Shown: piece by piece, positions 21,178 through 32,574 of the stretch
How the letters are laid out: each line of letters begins with the position of its first letter
Numbering within the stretch: the first letter of the stretch is position 1
Assembly (NCBI GenBank): GCA_002633025.1
Contig: NMRB01000949.1
Location: forward strand, 1-64,000
DNA from: Notospermus geniculatus
Taxonomy: Eukaryota > Nemertea > Pilidiophora > Heteronemertea > Lineidae
DNA: 64,000 nt
Reading direction: 5' to 3'
Notes under the pieces: model-generated
Told to the model about the DNA's origin: nothing
Databases searched by the model: none
The model's input: only the letters and a program-made list of their open reading frames with translations
Position numbers and translations under genes: made by a program

Positions 21178-23107
21178 ATACCAGTTGGCTTCCAAACGTT
21201 TTGCATCTGCTTGTTTGTTTGCACGACAACATGGAGGTTCCTCTAGTAATTAAGGCACAGACTTTGTTCTCAAATAATCGCAACTCTTCCTTGATTTATA
21301 GAATTAGATGCACAATTCTTATGCAATTACGATGATTGAATTAAGTTGGCACTGTAATTTGCGTATTACGTAGCTTCACTCTACAAACGCTGTGAGATAA
21401 ACGAATCCGAAGGATTTCCTTTTCAATGAACGATCACCAACAGAAGTTTCGTGCATGAACAATTAGTGCGCCATATTTATTATCCATCATGGCTGCCATA
21501 TGTCTGTACTACCTCAAACTTCGTACGCACAAACCCATGGAGAACTTCGCCCTGATTTGTGTTTCCCCCGCAGCCCGAGTTGCCGTGCACCAATCAGGAC
21601 ACTTGTTAGCCAATCCGCACGCTCCGAGGTTGGCAACAGGCCTATTAAACCAACCGCTGTGTATTTTGTGGTTGGAAAGTATTGGGGACGATGATGTCAC
21701 AAGTTGTCCAGCCATTCTCTCAATTGCGATTTACCCATCACTCGCATGAGCTATGGTGTTGAACAAAAATAACGATTTCTTTAAAAACAGAGAAGGTAGA
21801 TGTACAGAAAGACTGACGTGGCATTTAAAAATGTTCAAATTTATTGCAAATGTTAACGACATATTATGAAAAACAGTTGTTATGAAACTAACAGCGGGAG
21901 CCTGTGTCCACAAACAGGAACATCCGGTTGGAAACAGCTTCCCACAGCGAACTTCGTCAAGGGTTTGTCTGAGCGTAGTCGGAGGGCGGAGCGATGTCAC
22001 AACCCTTGGTAGTCAAGATTTATTTATCACGATTGCCGCAATTTTGCACTTTAAGCCTACTGCTGCCGAACTGCCTCCCAACCACCTTTAATTCGAATTA
22101 TTTTGCATGTCTTCTGATTTTCTGTCGAGTTCTCGATGAGAGGGGTTAACTAAGTAGCAAACGGGTGAAGTGGGAATGAGCCTCGTGATGGGAGGACTTG
22201 GCGGACTTTTTTGCGTCCCGCTGAAAGATTCATTTTCCCCAGAAGAACGAAATCATGACCCATTACATGAGATGTTTATAGCAGAATGCATATTTGCTTC
22301 GATTACCATTCTTTTCTAAAGGATTTTACACTCATTTAATAATTGATATCAATGTGAGAAGCACTTCAGGAAAGCAAGAACTGTAATATGATACTTATAC
22401 TGCATTATGACTTTTTACTTGTCGGCTCGTAACATGGATTTGAAAAGGCGGTAAAGTGGTCCTTTTTGCTGAATTTCCATTATTCATGATACGAGTTTAC
22501 TTCCGAACGCCGAATATTCATACGAGTTTCTGAAGAGTTGATGGCGCATATAACTCAGTTGTTGGTCACCTCGCCGCTTCATAAAAGCAATGATTGACGA
22601 GGAAGGGTTGGTTGTCACGAGAATCAATGCTGGTATGGTGTCGCCACCATATGGCGTTCTCCGAATTTGTACGCACCCGTACAGTCGCAGAATGGCCAGT
22701 GGCTCGGAAGAAACGTAAAAATTTGATCAAGTGCTGGAAAAGTTATCGCAAATTAATGATTGACAGATAGATTTCGATAAACGCATGCAGCGGGTCGAGA
22801 TTTCGAGACGAAATACAGATGTTCTCGGTGGTTATTTAGGCAGGACTCCGAGTATGATCAATATCATGGCCACACCCAATATGGCGGCCTTGCACAGGAT
22901 ACACGTGATGATGCACACGTGCACGTGCGTGGTCCTACAGTGAGATCAGTGGACCCCAGGATTTGAGCCGTTTTGGAGGGGCCTTTTTCGCCTCATTCGA
23001 TTATAAAAATTAAAATGCACCCTCCTGATTAAAATATGCGAGTTGCGCAGCGCTATCGTCAGGAAACTCTACCCCCGAAGAAGACGTATAGCCTACATGT
23101 ACATGTT
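21178..23107. other. No recognised gene in about 1.9 kb
   Basis: Overlapping frames on both strands at 21489-21749 and 21731-22091 are open but show no family features. ATGGCGGCC-type and TGTCACAA words are present without clear promoter structure. Confidence 0.4.
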
Positions 23108-23298
23108 CACTGTAAAAAGAAATAGGTTCAGCGTATCCATGGCAATGGGTGAATTCCTTGTCCAATTTTTAAGCCTATTTCCCAAGGGCCCGCTGTGCCC
23201 ATCATACGGGTACATACAACTCGGAATGAGTTTTGTGTTCTCATGTTGGTATGTGTACCCACGGGTCCTACCCATGAAAACGGTTGATTTTTACAGTG
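23108..23298. repeat. Possible short MITE, CACTGTAAAAA ends
   Basis: CACTGTAAAAA at 23108-23118 is exactly inverted at 23288-23298. No target duplication was seen, and the arms are only 11 bp, so this is tentative. Confidence 0.45.
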
Positions 23299-23820
23299 TG
23301 GTGTAATTTAGATATGAATAGCAGTCCCGTCCTCGGTTGCAGTGATAATACACGGTTAGGCGCCTATAAGTGTCATTTGTTGTTCCACCTTGTACATGTG
23401 CGTGTTTCCAGCTGTCATAAATGTTTAACTACATGTAGTACGGTACCTAAAAAGTTGAAAAAACTACCGGATCTATCAGATGTGATGGTGAATGTGCGTG
23501 TTCATTACGCTTTGATGACCTCATAAGCCCCTAAAAGGTAATGGATGACTGCTTTTTGTGTCGAAAAGCTTTCAACATAATAAGTGTACACTGCCCACCA
23601 CTTAACAAACAGAATATCTTGATTCACTCTAACTCCACAATCGCACATCATACATGTACGAAGTATTCTCTATTGTCTGCATTCAATAATCACCTCCACC
23701 ATGACAACAGTCAACATACACATCACCGCCGTACATGTACTATGAGAACAAAAAAAATGCATTGCTAACCCAACAATGTCAACAGTCATACGTGCGAACA
23801 TAAAGAATCATAGGACTAGG
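23299..23820. other. Unassigned sequence
   Basis: No gene or clear repeat recognised; several ACATGTAC words. Confidence 0.4.
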
Positions 23821-24259
23821 CTGTATTCGACTCGCTGTTCTCAACTGTACCCGAACAGGCCGAGAACACAGGAACGTTTTCTCGAGTCTCGAACGGATAA
23901 CGGCCAGTTACTATACGTGTAGTTTCACTTCCGGTGTCAGTACGACGGCCTAAAGCCCTTTTTTCAAGAATACTTCAAACCTTTTCTGTTTAGAATTAGG
24001 ATATCTAATTATTATTTCTGCTTATCGTAAACCTCGAATAATCAAACTAGGATCTGACGGGTATCTAGGCCTACATGTATATAAAACTGCCGCCAGTATC
24101 CGCCATCTTTTTTCTCGACTGTTCCCGTTCCCACCACCGACCGAGGTTGTGTGAGATTCGGGAACAGGAACACGTTCCCGAACGTGTTCTCGGCTGTTCG
24201 ACTCATTCCAGAACACCGTTCTCTGCACCAGAACACACAAGAACAGGAGTCGAATACAG
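23821..24259. repeat. 439-bp TIR element, CTGTATTCGACTC ends
   Basis: The left CTGTATTCGACTCGCTGTTC and the inverse at the right (GAACAGGAGTCGAATACAG) pair with a 2-base indel. The interior is rich in GAACA/TGTTC words, including the near-palindrome AACACGTTCCCGAACGTGTT (about 24168-24187). No ORF. Confidence 0.72.
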
Positions 24260-24414
24260 TGTACGATAACTCGTCACCCCTTCACACACATTACGCACGT
24301 TGCATTTACAGCGAACTTGATAAAGATCGTATAGGCCTACGTATAGGTCGTTTTTACAAGCGTCCACTACAGTTTTGTGCATTACGGGCAATATACTGTA
24401 GTCTGGTGACGAAA

Positions 24415-24438
24415 ATTATTATTATTATTATTATTATT
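24415..24438 (+). repeat. (ATT)n microsatellite
   Basis: About eight ATT units, directly followed by TGATGG and the palindrome at 24443. This arrangement resembles 3' ends of invertebrate retroposons (established pattern; the element body is not recognised here). Confidence 0.85.
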
Positions 24439-24442
24439 TGAT

Positions 24443-24471
24443 GGATTTATATAGCGCCGCTATATAAATCC
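24443..24471. repeat. 29-base perfect palindrome after (ATT)n
   Basis: GGATTTATATAGCG and its complement around a central C. TTTATATAGCGC is a recurrent terminal word of short repeats in marine invertebrates, as far as I know; which element this belongs to is unclear. Confidence 0.75.
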
Positions 24472-24780
24472 GAAAATCCGAAAAGATAGGCCTAATTAAA
24501 TTCTGTGAGTTAATAGAATCTGGAATAACAATCCCGATGTGATATATGACTTGCAGATCTTCACGAATAAAAAAAGACGCAATGCACGTACGCAGCAGTT
24601 GTAAAGATTTCTATAACTACAACTGGTCATTGCCTCCGAACTGTGCACGGAAATGAGTGACGAAGGTCAAAAGCATTTTTTCGTTTATATAAGAGGTCTT
24701 TGGATGATGCTAGAGGTATATGTACAAGATAGGAATAAGCACGTGAAATGCAGTCTCCATAGCTATCAGAAGGATGTGCC
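24472..24780. other. Unassigned sequence
   Basis: No gene or repeat recognised. Confidence 0.4.
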
Positions 24781-24788
24781 GTGTAAGG

Positions 24789-25882
24789 CGGTAGGTTCTA
24801 AACCTTGGAACGATGAAACCATGAAACCACCCATGAAACCATGAAACCACCCAGGAAACTATGGAACCACCCAGGAAAATATGGAACCACCCAAAATTAT
24901 ACTTTTATCCGGCTTTGTCAAAACAGCAAAATGACGAAATGACAAAACGAAGTGATGGACTACTTTGTACATGTACTTTGTACATGTACTTGTTAGACAT
25001 GGCCTTAATCCTCACAAATAGCCGCGCAGGTCAAGTTGTTTTAGGCCTAAATACATGACAGCATAAAGACATCAATGTCTTTATGATGACAGCCATCATG
25101 GTATTGCACTCTTGATGCTCTTGACTCTGGCTGCAGATTCAATCTTATTCTTAATCATCCAGGGCACCCTGGCAATGCCTGGTGTTCGGACTCCTTGCCA
25201 ACTCTGAAGTCAGCTCTGCGACTGAAGCTTGGCATGATCTCAATGCCTGAGACCACATGTGCTAGGTTTCGGGGAACCTCAGTCAGTGACCCCTCGTTGT
25301 TTATATTGAGAAGGCTAATCTTTCTGAGAAGGCTAATTATGATTTGTTTACACTAGTGTTCACCATCAATAGTATAAAATAACTGAGACCAGCATGTTTG
25401 CATTATGCATTAGTATCTTTATGTTTTATGCACGTCTGCACCTTTCTCGCACCAAATGCACTATTATGTACTAAACTACATGAATAAAGTTATAGAACAG
25501 AATAGAGTAGACCAGCACAGTCATGTTGTGTTGGACCATGGAGGTATAATATACCTCCATGGTTGGACTGGGATGGTATGCCTCATCCAAGGTGTGACAC
25601 ACCATCTGTGCTTGATGATAATCATACATGCTTTTTACCTCCATAGCAATTGAAAAATAGCTAATGACGTGTCATGTTTAGAATGCCTTATGCCTTATGC
25701 GAGGGTCCGTGGGTTCGATTCTGGTAGGAAGCAATGTCTTTTACCTTAGAAACTCGATTTCTATTTCATATTCATGTTTAAGAATAAGGATATTTTGGGT
25801 GGTTCCTGGGTATTTTCATGGTTTTCTGGGTGGTTCCATAGTTTCCTGGGTGGTTTCATGGTTCCAAGGTTTAGAACCTACC
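24789..25882. mobile_element. 1.1-kb TIR element with 8-base target duplication
   Basis: Flanked by the direct repeat GTGTAAGG (24781-24788 and 25883-25890). The arms of about 95-100 bp (24789-24890 and 25789-25882) begin CGGTAGGTTCTAAACCTTGG and then consist of a degenerate 20-base tandem repeat of type CCACCCAGGAAACTATGGAA, partly shuffled between arms. The interior contains a perfect 29-base palindrome (25535-25563, ACCATGGAGGTAT arms). The 8-base duplication suits hAT-type transposition (inference). The longest internal frame is 65 codons, so it is non-autonomous. Confidence 0.85.
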
Positions 25883-25886
25883 GTGT

Positions 25887-26017
25887 AAGGCTGCGGTTAG
25901 CAGACATCCGGAATGCGGTGTACGGGAAGCGGAAGCGATATGTTGTATGCGAAAATGCATAGCACATACCGCTTCCGCATTCCGTATTCATTCCGGGTGT
26001 CCGGTAAACGCAGCTTA
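25887..26017. repeat. 131-bp MITE, AAGGCTGCGG ends
   Basis: The left AAGGCTGCGGTTAGCAGACA and the right (inverse) AAGCTGCGTTTACCGGACAC pair with a few mismatches, as do the internal CATCCGGAATG and GGAAGCGGAAGCG words. It begins within the right target duplication of the 1.1-kb element. Confidence 0.75.
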
Positions 26018-27109
26018 GGCTGAACTTTGCTGAGGACAGGAAAATCAGTTTACCTTGTACGTACACGCAAAAAAAAACACTCACCCCATAACCCAGAAAG
26101 CAGGATTTACCAAACAACTAAGACGTGTTCTTTAAAAAAATTCAGGGGCAGTTGTTTACTTTTCAAATTCACTCTGAAATAAAAAAGTAGTTCTTCTGGT
26201 AACTGTATATTTGTATTTGCGATTCGCCATGTCCAACGTCTCAAGACCGAGGAAGGGTGTGCATTCGTTCGAACGGTTTTATTTGAGACGTTTACCAGTA
26301 TCGGTGAACGTGCAAAATGCAAGACCGACAGTCATGACAGTGGAATGAACAAATTTCAAAAACCAGTAAGTTGATTAATGACACTGTCGCTGGTACAATT
26401 GAGAAACATCAAAATTGCGGCTTTTTGTCTCCTGAGCAACGCGATTAGCAGTTCGAGTTATTAGGTAGGAAACCTCCAAGGATGATAACAGCCGTCCTGA
26501 TGACACCTCACTGGAGATGGAAATGTTCCAATTGACGGAGCAACGACTCTAAAGCCGAAACCGATGGTTATAACACGATACGTTCACCATTGGCAAATCG
26601 GAATACAATACAATGATAGCTAGACTACTGGAAGTCATTGCTAACTAACTACACATCAGGACATGACGGCGGGAATTCTTTATAAGCCGTTAACGATGTC
26701 ACTTGTTACAACGACGACTTCTTGTAGCCTCGTAGTAGATAATGCAGACCGATACGTAACAGTATTCTGTTGCCTGATGGCATAGGGGATAAAAAGGTCG
26801 TGGTCGTATAGAGGAGTGTCTTTCATGCGACTAATGGGAAAACAAGACAGGTAGACTACAGTGAGTACTTAGTTAAATGGCGGTGGCCCAATTTAGGAAA
26901 GCCATCGTCCAAAATACTGAGCTGACCATTGTCATCCATATTGGCCGTCATTTTGGTGAGTCGAAAATCAGAAAGACCACCATTTAAGAAAGTGCTCACT
27001 AGGTGTATTTTAGCTTATACATCGCAGCGAAGGCTGAGTTTACACTTCTTCTGCCGATGCGGAACGAAAAATGCTTTGCTAATCTCACAGGGGGCAAACA
27101 GAAAAGTTT
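26018..27109. other. No recognised gene in about 1.1 kb
   Basis: No repeat pair or exon-like frame was recognised. Confidence 0.4.
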
Positions 27110-28030
27110 CTATGATACAGTGATACATGTACAGGCATTGACTGGCGTTTATCTACACATCATATCTTGAATATAATACTACCGTACCAATTTTTTTGTA
27201 CCAAGTTTGTTGCATATAAAAGAAAAACCTTTTGGTCACATATCTGCATCAAAATTTTTGAAATTGGAAAATATCAAAATTATGTAATAGCTCATCAGAA
27301 AAAATTGAAAATCAACATTTTTATTTGCTTATTTTATTTTGAAATTTGTTTCGTCAAAATCTGGTGAGTGGTTGCTGAGATATTTGAGATTCATATCAAA
27401 ATAATGTTGATTTGAAATTTTCAAGTTTTTCAAGAAACTTTGATACAATTAGATAAAGCTAACCTCAGATTATAGGTTTACCCTATTTTGAAACTTTTCG
27501 GCGTTAACTGGGCAGAAATATTGAAATATCAACATGTTGATATTTTGATAAATAAGCATAAATTCTAAAGAGTTCATGCGAATCATCCAAAAATCCATAA
27601 TTTTATCATTTGAGATCAGCTCTTTCTACTGACATCAGAATTTTGTAATAAATCATGAAAATCTCAAATTATCAAATATTTGATAATCTCACATAACTCA
27701 GCAACCAATCAACAGATTTTGATGAAACTAGGACCAAAATCCTCAGAAAGTTCCATTCTATCAGAACTAGTATAAAAATGAAAATAAAATTAGAAAATAA
27801 AAATTTTGACTTTCAAGTTTTTTTCCTGATGAGCTATGACATAATTTTGATATTCCGAAATTTCCAAAATGTTGGTGCAGAAATATGACCAACAAGTTTT
27901 CCTTTCATATGTAACAAACCGTGTCAAAATTGGTCCAGTAGTATTTGAAATATTCAGTTTCAGGTGTATAGATAAACTATAAATGTCCATGACTGTAAAT
28001 GTATTATCCATGATGCTATGGGTCGCTGTC
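27110..28030. repeat. 0.9-kb AT-rich foldback element
   Basis: Arms of roughly 250-270 bp, with several mismatches, pair 27110-27370 with 27770-28030. Landmarks are GTTTATCTA-ACAC, CATATCTGCATCAAAATTTT and TATCAAAATTATGTAATAGC, then CTCATCAG, all found inverted at the right. The middle is AT-rich and contains further short inverted words. No coding frame is conserved across the arms. Confidence 0.8.
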
Positions 28031-28204
28031 AACAGATGAAACTTTTTTTTTGGAATTGGGACGGTAAAGTGCACCTTATCGAAATTCCCGCCGTGTCATC
28101 AGGTGTCTTTTCCTCGACAGACCAAGTAAGAGGAAATATAATCAAGCGATTAAAGATGGCTTGAAGGGGTACAAATATATTCCGAATGGGGAAACCATAA
28201 CCCA

Positions 28205-28471
28205 CACTCTTAGCCGAAAAGGTTCTTTGGTGCCACACCAGGAGAACCCTCTGATTTAAGAACCCTGGGGTTGTTTAAGAACCTTTAGAGGTTCCAGATA
28301 GAACCTTTTCCTCAGAAAAGGGTTCTAACTGGAACCTTTATGGGTTCTTTGGCGACAGAAAGGTTCTATATGGAACCCTTTCGGGTTCTTTCCAGAAGGT
28401 TCTATATAGAACCTTGGGGTTCCTCTGGTGAGGCACAAAGAACCCCTAAAGAACCTTTTTGGCTAAGAGTG
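28205..28471. mobile_element. 267-bp MITE made of GGTTCTATATAGAACC modules
   Basis: The ends CACTCTTAGCCGAAAAGGTT and inverse AACCTTTTTGGCTAAGAGTG pair. The body is a chain of about five or six palindromic modules such as AAGGTTCTATATAGAACCTT and AAGGTTCTATATGGAACCCT. There is no ORF. Similar CACTCTTA-ended GGTTC-rich elements are, to my knowledge, widespread in aquatic animal genomes. Confidence 0.85.
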
Positions 28472-28507
28472 CACATTCGTTGATCACAAATGAAGCTGTC
28501 ACTGCAA

Positions 28508-28657
28508 GCCAAGCGCACATTTGCGGCAAAACTCAATGCGGTAGGTGTGTTTTTAAAGTCGACTGACCCTACGCTGGTGACTCGTCATTCAGCCGGGTCA
28601 GTCGATTTTAAAAAACACCCCTACCGCATTAAGTTTTGCCGCAAAAGTGCGCATGGC
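28508..28657. repeat. Hairpin MITE, GCCAAG-GCGCACATT family, copy 2
   Basis: Second member of the family at 9417-9564, with arms of about 61 bp centred on a loop of about 28 bases. Confidence 0.88.
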
Positions 28658-30002
28658 TTAAAGCTAGTTGTCAATACTAGTCAGTCGTTTCCCTTTATCT
28701 AATCGCAGAAGGTGGTAGTTTTAATAACCCTGTCATATTGAATTATAAAGTAATTTATTATACAAATTGGACTGCATGAACGGAACATGAGAAAAGACAC
28801 GTTTTAATCATATCGCTTAGGCACGTGGTGTGCTGATTTGGCTAATATTGGCCTTTGCCGGGAGCCTTAAATCAATTTAACAAAGAAGCAGTGGGTGCAG
28901 CAAAAATGCAGATAGTCTGATCACATGGAATAATTCAATAACCAATTTGTATTATCGTTTGAGAGAAACTAATTTCCTGGCGGTTTCAATCAGTGCGTCT
29001 CTAATTAAACATTGCCTCCTCACTGCAAAACGACTACCACTGTGCTGATTATCATTAAATCATCGCATTTTCCACCTACACAAGTCTGCTGTCATTGGAT
29101 CTGACTCGTTTTTGTCCAATGTGAAACCTGAACCTGGCCAAGATACAGGCGAAAAAGAAGAACATTTGCAAATCATTTGCATGCAATAAGCCAACAGCAC
29201 CTGTAATGAGAAATATTTGTCCGATCAAATTATCACATCCGATGAATAAAGCCAACACTCTCACTATTCAGTCATGTTCCGACAACACATTCACCACATC
29301 CAAACACAAAGGCAAGCAATCATCTCCCACATTCAATACGCATATCACCTCCATTATACTTGGTCGTTGTTGATTTAGGACCTGCCTGAGGTGATAAAAC
29401 AAAGGAATGATATTCCAATTAAGGTGGTAATATGGAAGAAATTGAAATAGCTGATAAACTACCCCTGGTCTTGCATTTACATTCGTCCTCTTTGTTGAAT
29501 ACCAGGCTGAGTTACAGCAATCAGTATCATCTGCCTCCGAGACAAGCTCGGCTATATGACATCGCCTTTTGTGATTTCCATCAAAGAAGGGGAAGAGGCA
29601 AGGCGATGTCTCCTCGACACAACTCTTCTTTCGACTACTCGCGGTGTCTCAGAAAGCTTTCGAAACTCAAACTGACGCATTATGCTGAGGGCGACACGTT
29701 GGGAGCACTGACAAAGGCCATGAAAGACCGGAATTTTTTTCCGAAATTGAGCGACTGCAATTTGTCCAAAGGTCACAAGAAGAATAATGAGAGAAGGGTT
29801 CGTCCGAAATGGTTACTTCCAATATGCCCAAAGGTAAAGAACCGAAAGCTCTGCCTCCTAATCGCCTGGGTAATGGGATGTAACCATTATGATTCCGGAC
29901 TGCTTGGAAAACTTACTGTATGCTGCTGAGGATCGGGCAGATAATGATGTTCAAGAGGAATCACATTAAGTAGGCCTAACCACCATATTTACATCAATAA
30001 TA
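28658..30002. other. No recognised gene; one 165-codon frame
   Basis: The frame 29432-29929 (+) is long for this window and free of N. It has no signal peptide, membrane segment or motif I recognise. A 74-codon frame opposes it (29776-29552, -). It could be an exon remnant or chance. Confidence 0.35.
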
Positions 30003-30192
30003 NNNNNNNNNNNNNNNNNNNNNNNNNNNNNNNNNNNNNNNNNNNNNNNNNNNNNNNNNNNNNNNNNNNNNNNNNNNNNNNNNNNNNNNNNNNNNNNNNN
30101 NNNNNNNNNNNNNNNNNNNNNNNNNNNNNNNNNNNNNNNNNNNNNNNNNNNNNNNNNNNNNNNNNNNNNNNNNNNNNNNNNNNNNNNNNNNN
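30003..30192. other. Assembly gap (190 N)
   Basis: Followed directly by a run of 12 C (30193-30204), probably the cause of the gap. Confidence 0.95.
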
Positions 30193-30204
30193 CCCCCCCC
30201 CCCC

Positions 30205-31489
30205 ATATTACCAACTTTCGCGCCATCTCATACCACAGAAATCAAGCACGCCATTTCGTCTAGAAACTGACACACCCATCCCCTGTTACATGTATAATCC
30301 GTCTCTGATCAATTCCTTGATGGAAACTCCACGTACTGCAGAAATGAAATCGCGATTGCCACCACGGGCTTATTTATTCAGCCTGTTCTCCTGATCTTCA
30401 GACAAACAGCTAAAGCCTGCCTTTGGGGTAACTATCCGATAACGCTGTCACGTTCTTCTCAGCATTAGCATCTTCCGACACGTTTTTCTTGGACAAACTG
30501 ATAAATAAGGGGATTGTGACCGTCATCGCATTGACATGCAACATGCTGGTATTTACAGAAGGTGAGAGACACATATATGGTGTCTTCTGCGACGATAGAT
30601 CAGCCAGGAAAAGGACACATCGCTTTTTTGAAGACTTCCAAGAAATGTGTGACGACCGTTGTAATTTAGCACTTTCTGTGAAAGGTATAGGAGGTACAGA
30701 AAAAATTTCACCAGGTGTGAAAGGAAAGAATGTCCCCAGGAAAAACTGTCCCAGCAACAAAAGATCCTATTGTAACATTCTAATATCTGGTGATTGGTTT
30801 CTATAGCCATTTATGCACCTTAATCCGTCATTGAACAATAGAAGTGGACACTTATACAGGGGACAGTCTTTACTGTTACACCGGTTTTCCCACAAAAGTA
30901 CATGTAATAGATCATATCGATAATAATATGTTATGAAAAGCTTCCTCGTGCTTCCATGATGAAAACAGCTGTCTGTATGCCCACTTATTTCTAAATACAT
31001 GTACATTTGTAAAATATACATGTACTTCAAAAATAATTACCATTTTCACCTGGTTCTTACATCCACAAAGTATGATTAAGTGGCGGGGTTCTCACTGAAT
31101 TAAGACGAAATTGAATGGTAATGTAAGAGAGCTTAATATCATCTGAAACAATTGGTATCACTGAAAAACAACAGCAACTTTAATGAAAACTATTATCGAT
31201 GTTAACCAGCAGCCATCAATCATGAGAACAACTGGAACCCGCCTGACTTTTTATCCCGACAGGGCGCGCTGCGAGCGGTTGTAATGCAATAACAGAGAGT
31301 ATAGAGAAACCGGTGTTGCATAGTACATTGCAGCATTTGAAAACCATGCATACAAGAATATTCATCTTTACCATGGTGTCCTACATGCACATACATATAA
31401 TCATATAATCATAATGTACTTTCTCTTGGTCAGAAAGCAGGAAAGCCGCGCGTTCGATTGCATGAATGTGCATTAAAGATAATATAACT
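30205..31489. other. No recognised gene; one 105-codon frame
   Basis: The frame 30489-30806 (+) starts with a hydrophobic stretch (residues about 7-23) and has several cysteines, which could suggest a secreted product. However, 116- and 85-codon frames oppose it on the other strand, and no family is recognised. It is treated as unproven. Confidence 0.3.
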
Positions 31490-32025
31490 ATCACGGGTAT
31501 TTTCGCGGGCCACGAAAATCATTGCTTATTTACACTGTTAGAAATTTTTGTAATATTTTTACAGAAGTTGCCTGCAGCAGAGTTTCCGGAACTTCTGTAA
31601 ATTTACATATGGTGTGATTTATGTTTTCCTGTATTATTACCGGTAGTTGGATTCAATTGGATTGTCCAGAATGATGCTTTCTGAGAACGTAGGAAAATAA
31701 TTTTGTCAGCCTCCAGTCAAATCTCTCTTAACATTTCTTTGAGTCTGTAATTTTACAGATCACGTCCTTAAACTCTGCTGCAGGAATTTTCTGTAAAATC
31801 CTCTGTTATTTCTAACAGTGGACATTTTGTTTGTTTGTGTCCAGTCTTTCTTTGTCTTATGAGTACTTTGTTGGTGGCATACCCCTCTAGAAATTCTTTT
31901 GATACCGAAAGTATTGGATTTGGTGGGTTTGCATGTCCCAAAAGTCCAACATAACATAATTTAAACATCCATATTTACAAACATTGAATGTAAACAATGA
32001 AGCCACGATACATTTTCTTTAATCG
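31490..32025 (+). repeat. Dispersed repeat R16, copy interrupted by a MITE
   Basis: Flanking halves 31490-31530 and 31821-32025 align with 16022-16275 in the same order. The break is the MITE at 31533-31820. Confidence 0.85.
31533..31820. mobile_element. CACTGTTAGAAAT MITE, copy 1 (nested)
   Basis: The ends CACTGTTAGAAAT and ATTTCTAACAGTG are exact inverses, and TACAGAA and CTGCAGCAGAGTT words are inverted subterminally. It is inserted in repeat R16; the intact site is seen at about 16057-16072. TA lies at the left and GA at the right, one mutation from a TA duplication. A second copy with perfect TA flanks is at 54654. Confidence 0.88.
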
Positions 32026-32574
32026 CAAGACAGAACTGAGTTTGATACTGACTGCAGTAGAAAGGATTTCTGAAGGAGCAAAACGGAGAAGCCCTAATCC
32101 TAGTTGTAATCTGCTGCAGGACTAACTCACTGCATCGTACTTTTACGGCACATCATCTGCAAGAAAACCGTTTTACTATTGCGAAGCACCTGCACTGAAT
32201 TTCGACTCACGATTTTTATGGAAAATGATTGATTGTAAACTGTTAAAATGTCTACGCTGTTCGGTAATATCATATTTCTTCCATATTTCAAGACGGTCGA
32301 GTGCTCAAACATTCATGGCAATTTGAGATTTACGTAGCTGCTTATACTGTAGTAAGTAATTGCCATACGATGTAAAAGATGTAAAATACTTCAAGTATTT
32401 AGAATCATGATTTATTAAAGAAGTAGCCTACTATAGGAAAATAATATGGCAATAACAGGGGGGAAAGTAAAACATGTTTACAGTTCCGGCGCAGGAGTGC
32501 CTTAATTTGCAGTCGAATAGGTGGCAGCACTGTCTGAGTAACAAGTACCTAAAGGCGTCGTTTGAGCCGAGATA
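32026..32574. other. Unassigned sequence
   Basis: No gene or repeat recognised. Confidence 0.4.

Noticed and set aside
28205-28471. GGTTCTATATAGAACC modules as steroid-receptor response elements
   Set aside because: Half-sites and spacing do not match the AGAACA-N3-TGTTCT rule, and the modules are part of a transposon.
29432-29929. 165-codon open frame
   Set aside because: No family features and an opposing open frame. Not reported as a gene without transcript or homology support.
30489-30806. 105-codon frame with hydrophobic start
   Set aside because: Possible signal peptide, but two frames oppose it and the following sequence has no recognisable fold.
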